Source: Dactylis glomerata
Taxonomy: Eukaryota > Streptophyta > Magnoliopsida > Poales > Poaceae
Length of the DNA: 64,000 bases
Direction: 5' to 3'
NCBI GenBank assembly: GCA_007115705.1
Contig: QXEO01000881.1
Location: 1,116,001 to 1,180,000, forward strand
Within the stretch, counting starts at the first letter, position 1; the number at the start of each line of letters is the position of its first letter. This document shows positions 44,420 to 57,445 of the stretch, piece after piece. The notes under the pieces were generated by a model. The model did not search any database, was not told the DNA's origin, and was given only the letters and a program-made list of their open reading frames with translations. A program made the position numbers and the translations under genes.

Positions 44420-47400
44420 CTACGGCTGGTCTGATGGTTTTAGGAAATTGTGGCACTCCAGCTGCTGCATTTCTCCTCCGTTGACTGGGTCAAACTGGCA
44501 ACGGTAGAAGCTGCAAGTGAAGAAATGTACGTATGAGTCAAAATCTATTGCTAGACTAGAAGACTGATCACTGAAGAACTAATCTCCAATTTCATTTCTT
44601 TACCTTCCATCCATGCCAACAACAGCCACAGTGTTCTTCTCGTGGCCAAATGCAACTATGTACTGCTCGCCCTTGTGGAGCCTGAATTGAGCAACAGACC
44701 ACTCCGAGTGGAAATATTTAGGTAGCACGCCTGGTAGCAGTGAAATAGACATGCGTTAGTACTGGAAAGAGAAGTGTCACGGCACTTCCATATCGATATC
44801 CAAGTCAACTTCATGCAATCCCACGTATATGAACTCAAAACCAGGAAACAAGTATCGTACTCCCTCCGACCACTATAACTTATCACTAATATAGATATAG
44901 ATGAATCTAGCTAAATTTAGTGTCTAAATACATCTGTATTAGTGACAAGTAATAGTGGTCGGATGGAGTATTGTAGTTTGTGCATGCTCTAAACTATCAA
45001 AAACAGCACATACCCATATAACAAAAAATGCAAGGCACCAACGAATAAAGACTAACCATGCAGTGTTCAGTTACAAGCTCCTAGCAAGAGAGTCAATAGT
45101 AATGTACAAAAATAACTTGGAAAAAAAGGAAGAAGGAACCATCATGGAAATAAGAGCCTACAGAACATCCATGCAAACTAAGTAGATCGTGAACACTGAA
45201 AACCTATCAAACATTATACCCAGTGTCAAACATGCAGAGGCCACTCGAAGAAAAACAGGTAACCACAACAAATTTTTAGTACCCTTTAAGTAGATAAGGC
45301 CACAAATGAATCTGAAAAGCTAATAGATTGTTTTAATGGGGAAAAACTCAACAAAGAGAAGTAATTTCATTCTTGTACATAGGCAGTTGTTTGGTCTTAC
45401 TTGCAAAAGAAAGAATGGAAACACATAGTACCCAGCAACAAATAAGATTGATCCAGCATTTTATCCAAATAATTCATGGGAGCTATTCATCAATTTAGGT
45501 TAAACAGAGCTTAGTTTATAACTTGAAAGTAAGAAAATGGTTTTTTTCCACGAATTACACATAATCAGGATTAAGAACTTACCCTTAATAAAAGAAAATG
45601 ATGGACTCATATGGGGAACATCAGGGTCTGGAGCTGACAGAGGCTTATCATTTGTGGTCAAACCCACATTTATCTTCAAATTGAACACATAAATTGTTCC
45701 TTTATCACTAGATACAGCCAAATACTGTAAATTATTTGAGAATGCCAAGCTATATATTTCTGCCAGGTCAGCACCTCTCCTTACCTGCAACAGATTAAGG
45801 CCGACAAAATTAAATGCTATATTATATCCCCGGCAGTCAACAGGTAAGGAAATCAAAACTTCATTCGCCATAAGTATGCCAGTGATTCACAGTTAGCAAA
45901 TTATAGCTTGTTATGCGGTCACCAACTCAGTGTGCTGCATCAGTGGGATATACAATAGAGCAAACATAATTTGGCATCAATTGCACACAGAGTTCCATAA
46001 CCACAAGTATAACTTTAAGTTTAATATCTTTTACCTCAAAATGTATAATAATAAAGGAATAATAATGTGGTTCTCGTTATCCAAGTGATCTAGCCATCTC
46101 GGTACTTGCTCAAATTATTTATGTGATTTGGAACTTGCAGTACAGGATTGCAACATCAGTATTATTCCAAACAAGCAATGAAATCAAATCACCAAAATTA
46201 TCGGTGTAGGCGATTTGTGAGGTTGCTATGGATTATTTTCTCATAACAAACTATGCCTATGACAGAAATTGCAATTAAAGTGAATATACCAATTAACGGC
46301 CCCTCACAGATATACAAAGAACGTACCAATCTTTACACAACCAAATAATAGGTAGCAAGATGATGTGGAATCCCTAGGACACTAGAGGTCTAATTCGCCC
46401 AGGTTACTAGAGGCTACTAGTATCTCCAGATGATGTGGAATTCCTAGGTCACTAGAGGTCTACAGGACTCCAACTGATGCTTGTTGTGTCCAAGATTTCT
46501 AAGCGGAATTGTGAGAATCAGATTACAGAGCCTCCGAACTGAAGAATATCACGGTCAAAAGAAAAGTACTGAAGAATATTTGCCATTTCCAGGTGGAATT
46601 ATGAGAAAAAATGGTCATCTTCAGAAACAAGGAATTTGCTAATCATGATGGATGATTCTATGCAAAGCAAACGAAATTGTGTAGGAAAGTGACATGTTAC
46701 AGAGTACCAAACATGATGGACCACCAAAGGATCACAATGTGACACTTTCGATGATGGTAACTTAGTAAGCATTTTCTTCCATGAGAACTTTCAAGGATTT
46801 ATTGCACATCAATGCTAACAATTGGTTCCAAATATCAACAGTGATATATGAGTTGCATTTACTTTACTCAACAGATCGTTGACATCATACTGCCAGGAAA
46901 ATATTATGCACTTGATTATAGGAAAAATATCCTTTACTTTACTTCACAAATGGTACTTGAATTCGAATGGGATAAAGCTGGAAAGCATCATAAGGATTTA
47001 ACGATCATCACTCTTGAACTAGTACAGGAGTCCTCCTTCTTTAAGATGAAATTCATAGTGAAGTCTCCGATGTTGATCAATCGGGTCCAGGTTTTTAACA
47101 TATAGGAAAGTGTACCCTTTTAGGGACCAAATTCGATTTATCACATATTCGATTATTCAAATAGGACACAAATACAATAGTTCAAAGAACAAACAAAGCA
47201 AACATCAATAAGGAGTGATAGTTTTAGCAACCAATACTAATAAAGATCATGAAAACAACCTAACTGACTACCCAAATTATTTGATGTTCCGAAGGCACAT
47301 GAGTCCTAAGCTCCTGTTATGTCACACCAGGAGGGGTGTACAATGCAACACGGCTCATGGATAATATAAACGTCATGTTACAGAACCACTATCTTCTGCG

Positions 47401-48058
47401 CTATAAGTCTGAGAGCATATAAATAAATAGTGAAATGCAGATGCATTTCAAACCTTTAATTTGGTATGCTCATTCAAATCCTTCTAAACTGAGAACTATA
47501 AACTTTGGAAACTCAGTTTGAGGAGTTTCATTGTGAAAGACATCAGTACAAGTAATCACTCAATGCAATTTCAAACTATCATTGGCTGTAATTGCTAAAC
47601 AGATGTAGCATCCAGCATCAGCAAAATTGGTAGCACTTTTATGTGCAGTTGAAAAACCTAACCAAGGTTTTGACAGATATTCCATCTTAAGAAGTAAAGC
47701 TAAGTCTGCATTCGCCATTCTAGCAACATATATCCGCATGGTACTGCTGATATATCAGTGCAAAACCAAATCTTTTTTAGCATAGCTGACACGCACTCAT
47801 CCAGACGTTGGTCAGAATGTTTTTTTTCATTTAATAATCAAACTTCTGAATCAAATTGTGTATGTAGACATTATGAGAGAAGCAGCTTACTTCTTGGAGA
47901 AGGTTGCCCTCGGCGGCATTGAAGATCCTTACAAGCGTCCCCTTGGTGCTCGCGGTGGCGATGAGCCTCCCATCCTGGGACAACGTGAAGCACGCGACGC
48001 GGGAGGAGTGCGCATTGATAAACTTTGTCTTCCTGGCACCGTAGTGCTCCACCCTGAT
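44420..48058 (-). pseudogene. ATG18: ATG18-type autophagy protein (PROPPIN), 3' half only
   Basis: ATG18 proteins are WD40 beta-propellers that bind PI3P and PI(3,5)P2 and act at autophagosome formation. Four exons remain (48058-47891, 45784-45583, 44730-44604, 44510-44420), with GT/AG introns and continuous frame, coding about 195 residues to a TAG stop. They cover the last blades: RVEHYGARKTKFINAHSSRV, STKGTLVRIFN, the RRG lipid-binding motif at the start of the second remaining exon, EIYSLAFSNN, SSDKGT, then FHSEWSVAQFRL and FYRCQFDPVNGGEM. The full protein has about 370-420 residues. The first half is missing, and CACTA coding sequence begins within a few bases of the 48058 splice acceptor. 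The remaining frame has no lesion. It is either a truncated host gene or a fragment carried by the CACTA element. Confidence 0.85.
44858..44970. mobile_element. Stowaway MITE in an ATG18 intron
   Basis: The ends tactccctccgaccactat and atagtggtcggatggagta are complementary with one or two mismatches and TA borders. 113 bp, between the exons 44604-44730 and 45583-45784. Confidence 0.9.
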
Positions 48059-48748
48059 CTGCCATCATGATCACCATCCTGGAGCTGGGTGGAAGCGATG
48101 CTGCTTTTCTTATTCGATAGGGCGCCGGTACCATCGAATGCAGCTTCTACCATGTGCCGCTGAGATTGGCCGCTGATACCTTGCTGGGTAAGTCTGTCCA
48201 GTTGATCCTGCTGCCGCTTTAATGCTTCTTCTACATTACGCAGCCGGTCTGCAGCTGCCGCTTTCTCAGCTGCCTCCCTTTCCTTTCTCCTCTGATGACT
48301 TTTATCGGGATATCTCTTCATTTCCGCGGGGAAGGCAACATTCCACGGCTTGGAGCCTGGTGTGCCTCGTGCTTGTCCGGTGTGTTCATCATTTTTAAGG
48401 GCGCGTGTGAGCTCGTCGTTCTCTCTATCGGGAACGAACCGTCCCGCAGCAACATCTTGTACGGCACTTCTAATATCTTCGATGGGCAGTAGGGGATGAT
48501 CTTTGTGTTTCTGGGTATATATTGCCCTCCCTTCTTCGTCCAACGTGCCCCCATGGCCGTAAAACCAGTTTCTCACCCGTGGTGTCCATGTTGTGGGCTC
48601 TGGTCTGATCCCGGCAGCAATATACTTGACCTCAAGTGCATCCCACTTAGGCATGCAACCGGCGTAGCCAGCAGACCCAATATTATGGTGGTACACTTTC
48701 TTAGCAGCGTTCTCCTTATTTATTCTCAACCTTTCCAAAGCTTTCTCC
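48059..48748 (-). pseudogene. CACTA element coding exon, downstream part
   Basis: The minus strand reads ANAAKK-like sequence (NKENAAKKVYHHN), MPKWDALEVKYIAAGI, RNWFYGHGGTLDE, then FVPDRENDELTRALKNDEHTGQARG, a Lys/Arg-rich hinge, EALKRQQDQLDRLTQQG and KKSSIAST. These are hallmarks of the second protein of Triticeae CACTA (En/Spm) elements, which binds the ends of the element. The exon is cut at 48748 by the Copia insertion; its other part lies at 57446-57953 and the frame continues across the insertion. At its 3' side it runs into the ATG18 exon. No CACTA terminal repeat was found. Confidence 0.82.
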
Positions 48749-50476
48749 TGTTGGAATTATGCCCTAGAGGCAATAACAAAGATGTTATTATTATAATTCT
48801 TGTTCATGATAATGTTTATATTCCATGCTAGAATTGTATTAAGCGGAAACTTTAATACTTGTGTGGTTTATGAACAACACCGTGTCCCTAGTACGCCTCT
48901 TTGGACTTGCTCATTGATTAATGATGGTTAAGGTTTCCTAACCATAGACATGAGTTGTCAATTAATAATGAGATCATATCATTAGGAGAATGATATGATG
49001 GACGGACCCAAATAAAGCAGAGCAATTAGATCGTGTCATCGTGTTCATCTTTGCGAAGCTTTTCCTATGTCATGTATTGTATTCCTTAGACCATGAGATA
49101 ATACAACTCCCTAGTATCGGAAGAAAGCTTTGAAGTCATCAAACGTCATCCTATGTGAGGGTGATAATAAAGGTGTCTCTCAGGTGATCGGAAAGTACTT
49201 GTTGGGTTGTATGTATCGAGATGGAATTTGTCCCTCCCAAGTCGGAGAGATATACTTCGGGCCCACTCGGTAATCGATATCAACACCGCTTGCAAGCATG
49301 TGGTTAATGAGTTAATCACAAAGTGATATTGGATTACGGAACGAGTAAAGTACTTGCTGTAAACGAGATTGAACTAGGTATGGCGATACCGACGATCAAA
49401 TCTCGGGCGAGTAAAATATCGTGTGACGAAGGGAATACATATACGGGATTAATTGAATCCTGACATCGTGGTTCATTCGATATGATCATCGATGAATATG
49501 TGGGAGTCAATATGGGTTTCCAGATCCCGCTGTTGATTATTGATAGAAGATCATGTCTACATATTCTCGAACCCGTAGGGTCACACACTTAACGTGTATC
49601 GATGCTAGGATAGAATGGATAATTGGTTTATGAGTTTTAGTTCGGAGTCTCGGATGAGATCCAGGACGTCACGAGAGGTTCTGGAATGGTCCGGAGAATA
49701 AGATTCATATAAAGGAAAGCAGTTTTTGGATTCCGGAAAGGTTTCGGAGTTTATCGGTATTGTACCGGAAGGTTCTAGAAGGTTCCGGAGTGGGACCAAC
49801 GTGGGCCCACTTGACGGAGGCCTGCGTGGGCCTAAGGGGAAGTGCCCTGGCCGCCCTGGGCCAGGCGCACAAGGCCCCTAAGGCCCAGCCGGCCAGCCCA
49901 AGGGGAAACCCTAAGGGAGTCTTCAAAGAAGGAAGGGGGGGAAACTTGCCCCCCACTCTTCCTACTCCAAGTCGGCGCCCTACGGTTTGGGGAGAGGCCA
50001 AGCTGGCCGGCCACCCCTCTATATATAGGGGGGCAAGGGCGCAGCCCTCTCTACCCCTAACCTAAACCCTAGCCGCCAACTGCTGCCCTCCCTCTCTCTC
50101 TCTCGCGACTGCGCGTAGGCGAAGCCCTGCTGCAGAAACTCTCCACCATAAGCACCACGCCGTCGTGCTGCTGATCCAATCTATCTCTCCACCATACTTG
50201 CTGGACCAAGGAAGGAGGAGACGTCGCTGCACCGCACGTGTGCAACTCTCGGAGGCGCCGCCACTTGCGGCGTAGGATCGGATCGGATCGCGAGGAGGAG
50301 ACGGCGAGTACGACTACGTCAACCACGTTCTATTGAACGTTTCCGCTGTGCGAATCTTCAAGGGTATGAAGATCTCATCTACCTCTCTCGTTGATTACAT
50401 CTCCTAGATTAGATCTTGGCTTTCTTGTTCGCATCCGTAGGAAAATCTTTGATTTACTATGCTGCGAAACCCTTCA
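48749..50476 (+). repeat. 5' LTR of the Angela-like element
   Basis: Begins tgttggaattatgccctaga and ends cccttca. It contains a TATA box, ctatatatag, at 50019-50028, the likely start region for the transcript of the element. Chance open frames inside it are not genes. Confidence 0.96.
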
Positions 50477-50477
50477 G

Positions 50478-50489
50478 TGGTATCAGAGC
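50478..50489 (+). other. Primer binding site (initiator Met-tRNA)
   Basis: tggtatcagagc, complementary to the 3' end of plant initiator Met-tRNA, one base after the 5' LTR. Confidence 0.93.
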
Positions 50490-51703
50490 CAGGTCTATGC
50501 GTAGATGTGTTTCACGAGTAGAACGCAACATGCTTGTTGCGGGCGTTGATGTTTTCTGTTGCAAACCTCTTGTTGTGTATTTCTTATGGCGCGGTATAGT
50601 GAGATTGAAGCGGTCCAAGCCAACTTTACGCGACCGCGTTCGCGAGACCGGCTCCGCACTTGACGTGTGGCTTGTTCCACACATGCGGCTGGTGGATGCC
50701 AGTTTCTCTCACTATAGTAGTCATGGGACTTACATTGGATGTTAGCAACCATAATATCACCGTTGTGGCTTTTCGTAGGTAAGAATCGTTCTTAGCTTGC
50801 TACTCCCATAAGCCACGTAAAACATGCAACAACAAAGTAGAGGCGTCTAACTTGTTTTTGCAGGGAGTGTTTTGTGATATGGTATGGCCCAAGACATGAT
50901 GAGTATGAATTGAGTTGTATGCAATGATCATGTTTTGTAATCTTTCACGACTTGCATGTCGATGAGTTCACAACCGGCAGGAGCCATATGGTTGTCTTTA
51001 TAATTATGTATGACCTGCGTGTCAACTTCTTATACGCCATGTAATAGCTTTACTTTATCGCTAAGTAGTTAGCAATAGTTGTAGTTGCTATTCGTGGTGG
51101 AGGCAATCATGGTGGAGTGATGGAGATCATGCCGACGCGCACAAGATGGAGATCATGGCGCGGAGATTGGCTATACCATGTCACATAAAATTATATGCAT
51201 GTGATGTTTATCCTTTTATGTATCTTATTTTGCTTAGATCGCGACGGTAGCATTATAAGATGATTCCTCACTTAAAGATCAAGATAAAATTGTGTTCTCC
51301 CCTCGTATGCGCCGTTGCGAAAGATCGTCGTTTTCAAGCACCTCGTGATGATCGGGTGCTATAAACTCTACGTTCACATACAACGGGTGCAAGCCAGTTT
51401 TGCACACGCGGAAATTACTTGGGTTTGACTTGACGAGCCTAGCATGTACAGACATGGCCTCGGAACACATGAACCGAAAGGTTAATCATGAGTCATATGA
51501 ATGATATGATCGACACTGAGTTGTCCACCATTGAAACCACATCTCTTCTCGTGAAGATCGGATTAGGTGTGGTGAATTTGGATCGTGTTCACTAAACAAC
51601 TTGAGGGATGTTGAATTTAGTGGGAGTTCATCTAGTAATTTGATTAAGTTGAACTAGTTATCATGAACATAGTCTAAATTGTACTTGCAATGTTATAGAT
51701 CAA

Positions 51704-54700
51704 ATGGCTAAGTCCAACTTCAACTTCAGCGTGTTTGCTGAGAAAGAAAAGCTTAAGAACAATGGGTCTAACTTCACCAACTGGTTCCGCAATCTGAGAA
51801 TCATACTCGCTGGCGGACAAAAAGCCTATGTACTTGACAAAGCGCTAGGTGACACCCCTGCTGCAACTGCGAAAACTGAAGAACTTGCTGACTTCAATAC
51901 TCGTAGAGATGATTGTGATGTGATTATGAGTACCATGCTGTTTTCTATGGAACCGGAACTTCAAAATCGTTTTGAGAAGTACCGCGGGCCTTATGAGATA
52001 CTTGAGGAACTGAAAACCATGTTTCAGACTCAAGCCCGTTCTGAGAGATATGAGATCTCTGAGAAGTTCTTTAACTGCAAGATGGAGGAAGGGAGTTCTG
52101 TTAGTGAGCACGCCATTAAGATGTCGGGCTACACTCAACGCCTTGAGCAACTGGACTGCAAGATTCCAGAGGAGCTCAAGATTGACAGAGTTCTGCAATC
52201 ACTCCCTCCTAGCTACAAAGGTTTTGTAGTTACTCATAATCAAATTGGTTCCACTGATACGATCACTGAGCTCTTCGCAAAGCTGAAAGCTGCGGAGGTG
52301 GATATCAAGAAAGACAATCATGTGTTGATGGTCAACAAGACCACTAGCTTTAAGAAAGCTAAGGGTGCAAAGAAATCCTTCAAGAAAGGCAGCGGCAAGC
52401 GCGTTGCTCCTGTTGAGAAGAAGCTCAAGTCTGGACCTAAGCCGGACACTGAGTGCTTCTATTGCAAGGTCAAGGGTCACTGGAAGCGAAACTGTCCGAA
52501 GTACTTAGCGGACAAGAAGGCTGGCACCATCAAAGGTATATTTGATATACATGTTATTGATGTCTACCTTACTAGCGCTCGTTGTAGTGCCTGGGTATAT
52601 GATACTGGTTCAGTTGCTAATATTTGTAACTCGAAACAGGAGCTACGGAATAGACGGCGGCTAGCAAGGGATGAGGTGACGATGCGCGTTGGCAATGGAT
52701 CAAAAGTTGATGTGATGGCCGTTAGCACGCTCTCCTTAGTTTTACCTTCGGGATTAGTTTTAAACCTTAATAAGTGTTATTATGTGCCTGCGTTGAGCAT
52801 GAACATTATATCTGGATCGTGTTTATTGCAAGACGGTTATTCATTTAAATCTGAGAATAATGGTTGTTCTATTTATATGAATAACATCTTTTATGGTCAT
52901 GCACCTATTGTGAATGGTTTATTTCTTCTGAATCTTGAAAGCAATGAAACACACATCCATAACATTGAGGCTAAAAGATGCAAAGTAGATAGTGATAATC
53001 CAACTTATTTGTGGCACTGTCGTCTAGGTCATATTGGTGTAAAACGCATGAAGAAACTCCATTCTGATGGACTTTTAGAGTCTCTTGATTTTGAATCATT
53101 TGACACGTGCGAACCATGCCTCATGGGCAAGATGATCAAAACCCCGTTCTCCGGAATAATGGAGCGAGCAACGGACTTATTGGAAATCATACATACCGAT
53201 GTGTGCGGACCAATGAGTATTTCGACGCGCGGTGGATATCGCTATTTTCTCACTTTTACTGATGACTTAAGTAGATATGGGTATATCTATTTAATGAAAC
53301 ATAAATCTGAAACATTTGAAAAGTTCAAAGAATTTCAGAACGAAGTGGAAAACCATCGTAACAGGAAAATTAAATTTCTGCGATCCGATCGTGGAGGTGA
53401 GTATTTGAGTTATGATTTTCTCACGCATCTTAAAGCAAGCGGAATTGTTTCGCAACTCACGCCACCCGGAACACCACAGCGCAATGGTGTGTCTGAACGC
53501 CGGAATCGAACTCTATTAGATATGGTGCGATCAATGATGTCTCTTACAGATTTGCCGTTATCATTTTGGGGTTATGCATTAGAAACCGCTGCATTCACTT
53601 TAAATAGGGCACCATCTAAATCCGTTGAGACGACACCGTATGAACTATGGTTTGGTGCTAAACCTAAGTTGTTGTTTCTTAAAGTTTGGGGATGCGAAGC
53701 TTACGTCAAGAAGTTGATGCCGGACAAGCTCGAACCCAAAGCGGAGAAATGCGTCTTCATAGGATACCCTAAGGAAACGATTGGGTATACCTTCTACCAC
53801 AGATCCGAAGGCAAAGTGTTTGTTGCTAAGAACGGATCATTTCTTGAGAAGGAGTTTCTCTCGAAAGAAGTGAGTGGGAGGAAGGTAGAGCTAGACGAGG
53901 TTATTGAACCTTCTCTCGAGTTGGAGAGTAGCACAGCACCAGAAATTGTTTCGGCGCCGCCTGCATCAACAAGAGAGGAAGCTAATGATAAAGATCATGA
54001 AACTTCGAACGATGCTACTACTGAACTTCGCAGGTCAACAAGGTCACGTACCACTCCTGAATGGTATGGCAACCCTGTCTTAACCGTCTTGTTGTTAGAC
54101 AACAGCGAACCTGCGAACTATGAGGAAGCAATGATGAGCCCAGACTCTGAGAAATGGCTAGAAGCCATGAAATCCGAATTGGGATCCATGAGTGAAAACC
54201 AAGTGTGGACTTTGGTAGACCCTCCTAGCGACCGTAAGGCCGTTGAATGCAAATGGATTTTCAAGAAGAAAACGGACGCGGATGGTAATGTTACTGTCTA
54301 TAAAGCTCGGCTTGTCGCAAAAGGTTTTCGGCAAGTTCAAGGTGTTGACTACGATGAGACTTTCTCTCCCGTAGCGATGTTTAAGTCCATTCGGATTTTA
54401 TTAGCAATTGCTGCATTTCATGATTATGAAATATGGCAGATGGATGTCAAGACTGCGTTCCTCAATGGCAACATTGATGAAGAGTTGTATATGATACAGC
54501 CCGAAGGTTTTGTCGATCCTAAGGATGCTAATAAGGTGTGCAAACTTCAGCGTTCCATTTATGGACTGAAGCAAGCATCTCGGAGTTGGAACCTTCGTTT
54601 TGATCAAGTGATCAAGAGTTTTGGATTTGTTCCAAATTGCTACGAAGCTTGTATTTACAAGAAAGTGAGTGGGAGCTCGGTGACATTTTTAGTACTATAT

Positions 54701-55642
54701 GTGGATGACATATTGATTATTGGAAATGACATCGGTATGCTTAACGATGTGAAGAGTTATTTGAATAAATGTTTTTCAATGAAAGACCTAGGGGAAGCTG
54801 CTTATATATTAGGCATCAAAATCTATAGAGATAGAGAAAGACGCCTAATAGCTTTAAGCCAAAGTACATATTTGGACAAAGTTCTGAAGAGGTTCAGAAT
54901 GGATAAAGCAAAGAAAGGTTCATTGCCCATGTTGTCAGGTAAGATATTGAGCAAGGCTCAGTGTCCAGCTACGGTAAAAGATAGAGAAACTATGAGCAAA
55001 GTGCCATATGCCTCGGCCATAGGTTCTATCATGTATGCCATGCTGTGTACTAGACCGGATGTGTCCAATGCTCTTAGTTTGACGAGCAGATACCAAAGTG
55101 ATCCAGGAGTGGAACACTAGACAGCCGTAAAGAACATCCTAAAGTATTTAAATAGGACTAAAGAAATGTTCTTGGTCTATGGAGGTGACGAGGAGCTCGT
55201 CGTAAAAGGTTACGTCGACGCTAGCTTCGACACCGACCCGGATGATTCTAAATCTCAGACAGGATACGTTTATATTTTGAATGGTGGAGCTGTGAGCTGG
55301 AGAAGCTGCAAGCAAAGCGTGATCGCGGGATCTACAACAGAAGCGGAATACATGGCTGCTTCAGAAGCATCAAGTGAAGGAGTTTGGATCAGAAACTTCA
55401 TCACTGAGCTTGGTGTGGTTCCAAATGCCTTGGACCCACTGGAGATATTGTGCGACAACACTGGCGCCATAGCACTGGCTAAGGAACCAAGATATCATCC
55501 AAAAACCAAGCACATCAACCGCCGTTTCCATATAATTCGAGATTATATAGCAGATGGAGATCTGAAGATTAGCAAAGTACATACAGATCTGAATGTCGCA
55601 GATCCATTGACTAAACCTCTTCCACGAGCAAAACATGATTAG
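51704..55642 (+). pseudogene. Copia gag-pol polyprotein with one nonsense codon
   Basis: A single frame of 1312 codons, with a TAG at 55118 (codon 1139). Order: gag (1 to about 240; GSNFTNWFRNLRIILAGG), CCHC knuckle C251-C264, protease with DTG at about 300, GAG-pre-integrase (LWHCRLGHIGVKRM), integrase with Asp 499, Asp 562 and Glu 598, RT with YVDD at 999-1002, then after the stop RNase H (55121-55642; STTEAEYMAASEA, LCDNTGAIAL). The long leader between PBS and ATG (1.2 kb) is typical of this lineage. The stop sits where relatives have Trp. Proteins up to RT could be made, but RNase H could not without readthrough. No frameshifts were seen. Confidence 0.93.
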
Positions 55643-55702
55643 CACCTTAATGCCATGGGTGTTAGATTGTTGCCAGATGTAAACTAGATTATTGACTCTA
55701 GT

Positions 55703-55715
55703 GCAAGTGGGAGAC
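55703..55715 (+). other. Polypurine tract
   Basis: gcaagtgggagac directly before the 3' LTR, the plus-strand primer site of the element. Confidence 0.8.
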
Positions 55716-57445
55716 TGTTGGAATTATGCCCTAGAGGCAATAATAAAGATGTTATTATTATAATTCTTGTTCATGATAATGTTTATATTCCATGCTAGAA
55801 TTGTATTAAGCGGAAACTTTAATACTTGTGTGGTTTATGAACAACACCGTGTCCCTAGTACGCCTCTTTGGACTAGCTCATTGATTAATGATGGTTAAGG
55901 TTTCCTAACCATAGACATGAGTTGTCAATTAATAATGAGATCATATCATTAGGAGAATGATATGATGGACAGACCCAAATAAAGCAGAGCAATTAGATCG
56001 TGTCATCGTGTTCATCTTTGCGAAGCTTTTCCTATATCATGTATTGTATTCCTTAGACCATGAGATAATACAACTCCCTAGTATCGGAAGAAAGCTTTGA
56101 AGTCATCAAACGTCATCCTATGTGAGGGTGATAATAAAGGTGTCTCTCAGGTGATCGGAAAGTACTTGTTGGGTTGTATGTATCGAGATGGAATTTGTCC
56201 CTCCCAAGTCGGAGAGATATACTTCGGGCCCACTCGGTAATCGATATCAACACCGCTTGCAAGCATGTGGTTAATGAGTTAATCACAAAGTGATATCGGA
56301 TTACGGAACGAGTAAAGTACTTGCTGTAAACGAGATTGAACTAGGTATGGCGATACCGACGATCAAATCTCGGGCGAGTAAAATATCGTGTGACGAAGGG
56401 AATACATATACGGGATTAATTGAATCCTGACATCGTGGTTCATTCGATATGATCATCGATGAATATGTGGGAGTCAATATGGGTTTCCAGATCCCGCTGT
56501 TGATTATTGATAGAAGATCATGTCTACATATTCTCGAACCCGTAGGGTCACACACTTAACGTGTATCGATGCTAGGATAGAATGGATAATTGGTTTATGA
56601 GTTTTAGTTCGGAGTCTCGGATGAGATCCAGGACATCACGAGAGGTTCCGGAATGGTCCGGAGAATAAGATTCATATAAAGGAAAGCAGTTTTTGGATTC
56701 CGGAAAGGTTTCGGAGTTTATCGGTATTGTACCGGAAGGTTCTAGAAGGTTCCGGAGTGGGACCAACGTGGGCCCACTTGACGGAGGCCTGCGTGGGCCT
56801 AAGGGGAAGTGCCCTGGCCGCCCTGGGCCAGGCGCACAAGGCCCCTAAGGCCCAGCCGGCCAGCCCAACGGGAAACCCTAAGGGAGTCTTCAAAGAAGGA
56901 AGGGGGGGAAACTTGCCCCCCACTCTTCCTACTCCAAGTCGGCGCCCTAGGGTTTGGGGAGAGGCCAAGCTGGCCGGCCACCCCTCTATATATAGGGGGG
57001 CAAGGGTGCAGCCCTCTCTACCCCTAACCTAAACCCTAGCCGCCAACTGCTGCCCTCCCTCTCTCTCTCTCTCGCGACTGCGCGTAGGCGAAGCCCTGCT
57101 GCAGAAACTCTCCACCATAAGCACCACGCCGTCGTGCTGCTGATCCAATCTATCTCTCCACCATACTTGCTGGACCAAGGAAGGAGGAGACGTCGCTGCA
57201 CCGCACGTGTGCAACTCTCGGAGGCGCCGCCACTTGCGGCGTAGGATCGGATCGGATCGCGAGGAGGAGATGGCGAGTACGACTACGTCAACCACGTTCT
57301 ATTGAACGTTTCCGCTGTGCGAATCTTCAAGGGTATGAAGATCTCATCTACCTCTCTCGTTGATTACATCTCCTAGATTAGATCTTGGCTTTCTTGTTCG
57401 CATCCGTAGGAAAATCTTTGATTTACTATGCTGCGAAACCCTTCA
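55716..57445 (+). repeat. 3' LTR of the Angela-like element
   Basis: Nearly identical to the 5' LTR, with its TATA box at 56986-56995. Ends cttca, followed by the tctcc duplication. Confidence 0.96.

Larger units (their letters stand above)
48749..57445 (+). mobile_element. Angela/BARE1-lineage Copia retrotransposon, full length
   Basis: This 8697-bp element has LTRs of 1728 and 1730 bp starting tgttggaatt and ending in ttca, and an exact 5-bp duplication tctcc (48744-48748 and 57446-57450). Inside are a PBS for initiator Met-tRNA, one gag-pol frame and a purine tract. By eye the LTRs differ by about 11 substitutions and one 2-bp change, below 1 percent, so the insertion is young. A nonsense codon separates RT from RNase H. 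It lies inside the exon of a CACTA element. Confidence 0.97.

Noticed and set aside
48034..48047. CACTAC-like motif that could be a CACTA terminal repeat
   Set aside because: It is the codons for His-Tyr in the ATG18 exon (VEHYGARK); no matching inverted end or 3-bp duplication is present.
49705..50065. Frames of about 100 residues on both strands, repeated at 56672-57032
   Set aside because: They are chance frames in the GC-rich part of the Angela-type LTRs.
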